Origin: CAZHLD01 sp964533185
GTDB lineage: Bacteria; Acidobacteriota; Terriglobia; Acidiferrales; UBA7541
DNA length: 27,765 nucleotides
Direction: 5' to 3'
Assembly: GCA_964533185.1 (NCBI GenBank)
Contig: CAZHLD010000035.1
Span: 1 to 27,765 of the forward strand
Under the pieces are notes generated by a model. It was not told where the DNA came from. It searched no databases and saw nothing but the letters and a program-made list of their open reading frames with translations. Position 1 is the first letter of the stretch. Each line of letters begins with the position of its first letter. The position numbers and the translations under genes were made by a program. Shown piece after piece: positions 24,216 through 27,765 of this stretch.

Positions 24216-24234
24216 GCGGGTTTTTCTAACCCGC
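24216..24234. terminator. Hairpin between convergent genes
   Basis: GCGGGTT (24216-24222) pairs with AACCCGC (24228-24234) around a TTTCT loop, overlapping the stop of the minus-strand ATPase and lying 97 bases after the proC-like stop. No T-run follows on either strand, so a terminator role is uncertain. Confidence 0.3.
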
Positions 24235-24810
24235 AGCGGCGGCTTGGTGGGCGCGCTCAGCGGGACGCAGCAGCGGCGAGGCCGCGGCAAAAATCAGCTC
24301 ACCCCAAACGCGCCGGTCGCGCCGTTCGAGCCACAGCACGCGCTCACGCAGCGGTCGAAAGGGCGCTTCGGACAGCAGGTCGCTCAACAGCTCGTGGATG
24401 CGGTGCTGAAATTCGAGGTTTTCCGAGCGGAAGCCGTCCGGCGGGATGCCATCGGCCAGCGGCGGCACGGCCACCAGCAACGAATAGCTCTGCATCCACC
24501 ATTCGAGCCACTGCTCAAGGTGTGGCTGGCGGCCGAACTTGTTCACCAGGTAGCAGTAGTTGTCCAGCACCGAGCGGTCGCAGATCACGTGCGGCGCGCG
24601 CGATGCGGCGTCGAGCTCCGCAGCAATCTGCCCGTGCAGGATCCAAAGCTGGCTCTCGAGCGTGGTCGCTTCATTCACCGGGAAGGGCGAGCGTCGCGCC
24701 ACTTCGGTCACCAGCTCGACGTTGTGGTCGGCCTTCTTCAGCAGCGAACAGGTTTCGTACGCCAGTGTGGTCTTGCCGACTCCGTGGGTTCCAATCAGTG
24801 CGAGCTTCAA
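24226..24810 (-). CDS. P-loop ATPase/kinase (AAA_28-like)
   Basis: The 194-residue protein starts with a strand and Walker A motif LALIGTHGVGKTTLAYE, followed by ELVTEVARRSPFPVNEATTLESQLWILHGQIAAE, a DRS motif in HVICDRSVLDNYCYLV, and a basic lid-like region (RPLRERVLWLERRDR). This is the pattern of the AAA_28/NadR-kinase-like group, small kinases or ATPases with few known substrates. The start is TTG at 24810, with no good ribosome binding site and no in-frame ATG nearby. It is divergent from the M28 peptidase and convergent with the ProC-like gene. Confidence 0.78.
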   Translation of the reverse strand: MKLALIGTHGVGKTTLAYETCSLLKKADHNVELVTEVARRSPFPVNEATTLESQLWILHGQIAAELDAASRAPHVICDRSVLDNYCYLVNKFGRQPHLEQWLEWWMQSYSLLVAVPPLADGIPPDGFRSENLEFQHRIHELLSDLLSEAPFRPLRERVLWLERRDRRVWGELIFAAASPLLRPAERAHQAAAAG

Positions 24811-24930
24811 GGTTGTGGGTCTGCGCGGCGCAGCGAGATTCTTCTAGCACACTTCCCGCCGCCTGCAAACTGCTTTTCCTGAAACCGGCCCGCCGCCCCG
24901 AGCCGTCCAATGGCCCGGAGTGCAAACCGT

Positions 24931-24960
24931 TTGAGCACCATGCGCGGTCTGGCGTAGAAT
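24931..24960 (+). promoter_or_regulatory. Predicted promoter for the M28 peptidase gene
   Basis: TTGAGC (24931-24936) and TAGAAT (24955-24960) are 18 bases apart. Transcription from about 24967 gives a leader of some 36 bases that carries GGAGG (24990-24994) before the GTG start. TAGAAT is also the -10 candidate for nuoB and the DinB-like gene. Confidence 0.5.
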
Positions 24961-25002
24961 CCCCGCCGCGCTCCGCAATCCGAAACACTGGAGGAACCAC
25001 CC

Positions 25003-26684
25003 GTGAAGCAGAGACGCTCTCTTCTTGCCGCAGCGATTGGCCTGTTCCTGCTGGTTGCCTGGCTCGCAATCGCCCAGGAACCGCCGCAGCAGGCTCCCGC
25101 CGATCCTCTTTTCGCGTTCGACCAGAAAATCATGGCCGAAATCAAGGACAACAGTGAGTTGATGGCCAATCTCGAATACCTCACCGACATGATCGGCCCG
25201 CGCGTCACCGGTACGAAGCAGATGAACCAGGCCAGCACCTGGACCATGGAGATGTTTAAGAAGTACGGCCTGGCCAACGCGCATCTCGAGTCCTGGACCA
25301 TCGCCCGTGCCTGGTACCGTGGCACCGCCGGCGGCCGCATTGTCAGCCCCGTGGAGCATCCGCTGACGCTGGCCTCGGCCGGCTGGTCGCCCAGCACGCC
25401 GGGCAAGATCCGCGGCCCGGTTGTTTACGTCAGTGCGCGAACCGTCGAGGACCTCCAGCAATACAAAGGCAAGCTCAAAGGCGCCATCGTGATGACCACT
25501 GCGCCCGGTGCCACTCCTCCACCTTACGAAGCGCCTCGTTCGCCCTTGCTCGCGCCTGGCCCAGCACCAGCTCCGGCTGGCCCGGCAGCGGCGCCGCAGG
25601 CCTTTGCCGACCAGCAGCAGTTCAACCGCGAGCGCGACGCCTTTTTCAAAGCCGAGGGCGTTGCTTCCGTGCTGCGCGACTCGGACAAAGACCACGGCCT
25701 GCTGAACATGTCCGGCGTCGGCGGACGCGACTACAACATCGGCCCCTTCCCCGCCGCCTACCTCAGCCCGGAAAGCTACCGGCTGATCTCACGGCTGCTC
25801 AAGCGCGGCCCGGTCCAGATCGAGCTTCAGATCACCAACACCTTCAGCGAGAAGCCCGTCGAGGTCTACAACACCGTCGCTGAAATCCCCGGCAGCGAGC
25901 TGCCCGACGAAGTCGTCATCATCGGCGGGCATCTCGACTCCTGGGACCTCGGCACCGGCGCCACCGACAATGGCACCGGCACGATGGCCGTGCTCGAAGC
26001 CGCCCGCGCCCTCGCCAAGCTCGACCTCAAGCCCAGGCGCACCATCCGCTTTGTCCTCTTCTCCGGCGAAGAGCAGGGGCTCAACGGTTCGCGCATGTAT
26101 GCCGAAGCGCACAAAGCCGAGCTGTCGAAAATCTCCGGCGTGCTCGTCCACGATACCGGCGCCGGCCGCGTCCTCAGCATCGGCATGCAGGGCAATTACC
26201 AGGCTCGCGAAGTGATGGACCGCATCACTGCCCCACTGCGCATCAGCTCCATCGGCCTCGCTGAAGTCAGCCTGCGCAGCACTCNNNNNNNNNNNNNNNN
26301 NNNNNNNNNNNNNNNNNNNNNNNNNNNNNNNNNNNNNNNNNNNNNNNNNNNNNNNNNNNNNNNNNNNNNNNNNNNNNNNNNNNNGCCCCACTGCGCATCA
26401 GCTCCATCGGCCTCGCTGAAGTCAGCCTGCGCAGCACTCGCGGCACCGACCACGCCTCGTTTAATGACGTCGGCGTGCCGGGCTTCTACTGCATCCAGGA
26501 CCCGTATAGTTACCGCAAGACGCACCACAGCCAGTCCGACACATTTGAGCAGGTCGTGAAGGACGACTTGGTGCAGGGGGCGCAGGTCCTGGCTGTCTGG
26601 GCCTACAACGTTGCTCAGTTGCCGGAGATGCTGCCGCGGCGCCCCGCACCGGCTCCGCAGCGGCCGGCATCGAGCCAGGAGTAG
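25003..26684 (+). CDS. Exported M28-family zinc peptidase (split by artefactual gap)
   Basis: Collapsing the false gap gives 509 codons (508 residues). A signal peptide (LLAAAIGLFLLVAWLAIAQ) leads into a domain with an inserted PA-like region (about 130-260, including an Ala/Pro-rich loop) and the M28 dizinc catalytic core. Metal and catalytic residues visible are H310 (IIGGHLDSWDLG), D322 (GATDNGTG), E356-E357 (FSGEEQGLNGS), D384 (VHDTGAG) and a histidine in YRKTHHSQSDT. Members are aminopeptidases or glutamate carboxypeptidase-like enzymes; this one should trim peptides in the periplasm. The start is GTG at 25003 with GGAGG eight bases upstream. The dtd gene follows after a palindrome and a heptamer array. 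Confidence 0.9.
26285..26384. other. Artefactual assembly gap (100 N) with 55-bp duplicated flanks
   Basis: Bases 26230-26284 equal 26385-26439 exactly, and both touch the gap. Collapsing it (removing 26285-26439) leaves the peptidase in frame, so no DNA is missing. Confidence 0.95.
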
Positions 26685-26702
26685 CTTTTTCCTCTTTCCG
26701 AA

Positions 26703-26736
26703 TGTAGGGGCGTCCGCCGCGGCGGACGCCCCTACA
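26703..26736. repeat. Perfect 34-bp palindrome (GTAGGGGCG family)
   Basis: TGTAGGGGCGTCCGCCG is followed at once by its exact reverse complement, with no spacer. It lies 18 bases after the M28 stop and 20 before dtd. It shares its outer arms with the elements at 16460 and 21332 while the inner bases differ. No T-run follows, so it resembles a REP-like or cruciform element more than a terminator. Confidence 0.8.
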
Positions 26737-26756
26737 CTGATCACTGATAACTTGCA
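26736..26756. repeat. Degenerate heptanucleotide array, ACTGATA-like units
   Basis: Blocks ACTGATC, ACTGATA and ACTTGCA fill the space between the palindrome and the dtd ATG exactly, leaving no Shine-Dalgarno for dtd. Confidence 0.6.
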
Positions 26757-27206
26757 ATGCGTGCCGTCCTCCAACGCGTCTCTCATGCCCGCGTCCTCGT
26801 TGACGGACGCGTCACCGGCGAAATCGCCGCCGGCCTCGTCATCCTGCTTGGCGTTGGTCAGGGCGATTCAACGGAAGCCGCCGCCTATCTGGCCGAAAAA
26901 ACCGCCCACCTCCGCATCTTTGACGACGACCAGGGCAAGATGAACCGCTCGCTACTCGACGTCGGCGGCGCCGCGCTGGTCGTTTCCCAGTTCACGCTTT
27001 ATGGCGATGCGCGCGGACAGCGCCGCCCCAGCTTCATCCGCGCCGCCCCGCCCGAGGAAGGGAAGCGCCTCTATGAAGAGTTTGTTCGCGCCCTTCGCGC
27101 GCTTGGCGTGCGCGTCGAAACCGGCGTCTTTCAGGCCCGCATGTCCGTCGAGCTCTCCAACGACGGCCCCGTCACCCTTCTCCTCGACTCCGAAAAACAG
27201 TTCTGA
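26757..27206 (+). CDS. dtd: D-aminoacyl-tRNA deacylase
   Basis: Dtd hydrolyses D-amino acids (and glycine wrongly attached to tRNA-Ala) from tRNA, protecting translation. The 149-residue protein is the usual length and begins MRAVLQRVSHARVLVDG. It has the two family motifs SQFTLYGD with GQRRPSF, and NDGPVTLLLDS near the C-terminus, which together form the chiral-proofreading site. Its start codon directly abuts a heptamer repeat array, so initiation has no obvious Shine-Dalgarno. It may be co-transcribed with the M28 peptidase upstream, although the palindrome lies between them. Confidence 0.95.
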   Translation: MRAVLQRVSHARVLVDGRVTGEIAAGLVILLGVGQGDSTEAAAYLAEKTAHLRIFDDDQGKMNRSLLDVGGAALVVSQFTLYGDARGQRRPSFIRAAPPEEGKRLYEEFVRALRALGVRVETGVFQARMSVELSNDGPVTLLLDSEKQF

Positions 27207-27259
27207 GCTCGCCCCACATCTGGCTTTGCGCTGAAGCCGTGGTGTAATCTGTGCCGCTC

Positions 27260-27330
27260 ATGCTGACCGAGAAGAGTTTCGACACCGGCACGGTCGCCCT
27301 GAATTACGCCGAAGGCCTCGCCGCCGGGCC
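27260..27330 (+). pseudogene. N-terminal remnant of an alpha/beta hydrolase
   Basis: The ATG at 27260 begins MLTEKSFDTGTVALNYAEGLAAGP, which closely matches the opening of alpha/beta-hydrolase proteins that continue into a LLHG oxyanion motif. Here that continuation is missing: the frame runs into unrelated sequence and stops at about 27439. A TAATCT box nine bases before the ATG suggests the old promoter is still present. Confidence 0.5.
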
Positions 27331-27432
27331 GTTGCCGCCGATGCCGAACGCATCGCCATTCTTGCCGGGCAATTGGGCTACCCTTCGACGGCGGAGCACG
27401 AGCTCCGCTGTTTCGAGCACCCAATCCGGACA
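27331..27432 (+). pseudogene. N-terminal fragment of a GNAT acetyltransferase
   Basis: In a different frame from the hydrolase remnant, this stretch encodes VAADAERIAILAGQLGYPST followed by AEHELRCF. That is typical of the first helix region of GNAT N-acetyltransferases. The acetyl-CoA-binding part is absent, so it is an internal fragment joined to the hydrolase remnant by deletion. The call rests on pattern recall only. Confidence 0.4.
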
Positions 27433-27435
27433 AGG

Positions 27436-27765
27436 CTAGTGCGCGCGAGAGAAGTGCTCGTGGATAACTCGCCAGCCCTTGCCCTGCTTGGCGAAGACGT
27501 GTGTCCCCCGCCCGTGCACCTTTCTCCCCTTGCCCAGCCCGACCGTCCAGTAAAAGGTGGCTACGGCCGTGCTTCCGCTCGCGTGCACGTGTGGCTGTTC
27601 AATTCGGTAGGTCATTTTCGGGGCGCGCTTCAGGTAATGCTGGAAGGTGCGAGCCAGCGCAGCGAGCCCGCGGATACGCTCGTGCTTCGTTGAGGAAAAG
27701 CCCACGAACCCTCGGTCAAACATCCGGAGCGCGCCGGGGATGTCGCCCCGGTTGACGGCTCGCTC
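27436..27765 (-). CDS. NTF2-like (SnoaL/DUF4440) protein, 5' end beyond window
   Basis: The frame stays open to the window edge: upstream of the ATG at 27723 it reads ERAVNRGDIPGALR, which is a normal NTF2-like helix continuing into MFDRGFVGFSS, so the true start lies outside. The visible part has the fold's pattern: an alpha-helical start, LAALARTFQHYLKRAPKMTYRI, the strands VHASGSTAVATFYWTVGL and a final GRGTHVFAKQGKGWRVIHEHFS. This closing segment is characteristic of DUF4440/SgcJ-type proteins. No function can be assigned. It is unrelated in detail to the exported NTF2-like protein at 22344. Confidence 0.75.
   Translation of the reverse strand, partial: ERAVNRGDIPGALRMFDRGFVGFSSTKHERIRGLAALARTFQHYLKRAPKMTYRIEQPHVHASGSTAVATFYWTVGLGKGRKVHGRGTHVFAKQGKGWRVIHEHFSRAH

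Overview
The window is GC-rich bacterial chromosome from a draft assembly, with three 100-N gaps. Gene content suggests an Acidobacteriota-like soil or environmental bacterium: an ECF sigma factor paired with a polytopic Ser/Thr kinase, a secreted tricorn-type protease, many exported hydrolases, an arsenosugar cluster, and short degenerate repeats between genes. This assignment is inference from gene content; no rRNA or other marker phylogeny was possible.

Layout. 1-86 is the start of a lipoprotein gene running off the left edge (minus). 199-3203 (minus) is an ECF sigma factor followed by a membrane Ser/Thr kinase, a likely signalling pair. 3409-3978 (minus) is an exported DinB-fold protein. 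4183-5481 is a membrane-anchored metallophosphoesterase. 5609-7117 is thiC, with its 5' end lost in a real gap. 7163-8776 holds a DUF7662-like protein, a methyltransferase interrupted by an artefactual gap, and a convergent small membrane protein. 8919-10428 holds an isolated nuoB, a Rieske ferredoxin and an EVE-domain protein. 10477-16442 is a run of three exported hydrolases: an amidohydrolase lacking its first metal motif, a cyclase-family hydrolase and a tricorn-like S41 protease. 16623-17175 is a Phd/YefM-RelE/ParE toxin-antitoxin pair.

17194-21177 (minus) is an arsenosugar cluster in the order PiT-family transporter, ArsM-type methyltransferase, AhpD-like protein, ArsS radical SAM enzyme. 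A 172-bp MITE-like element is inserted just before arsS. 21385-24119 carries mutM, an exported NTF2-like protein, a duplicated fragment of the mutM tail, and a ProC-like reductase with a tetranucleotide repeat at its ribosome binding site. 24226-27206 has a P-loop ATPase, an exported M28 peptidase (also split by an artefactual gap) and dtd. The right end holds two gene remnants and an NTF2-like gene running off the edge.

The most interesting non-coding signal is a set of degenerate arrays with a strict 7-nt period but different unit sequences (ACTGATA-, ACCCTAA-, GAAAATC- and AACCTCC-like). Five of the seven lie at or within a few bases of a stop codon, one abuts the dtd start codon, and one lies inside a coding region. 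They resemble in kind the heptanucleotide STRRs described in cyanobacteria. Gaps two and three are flanked by exact 55-bp duplications; collapsing them restores both reading frames, so they are unmerged k-mer overlaps and not missing DNA.
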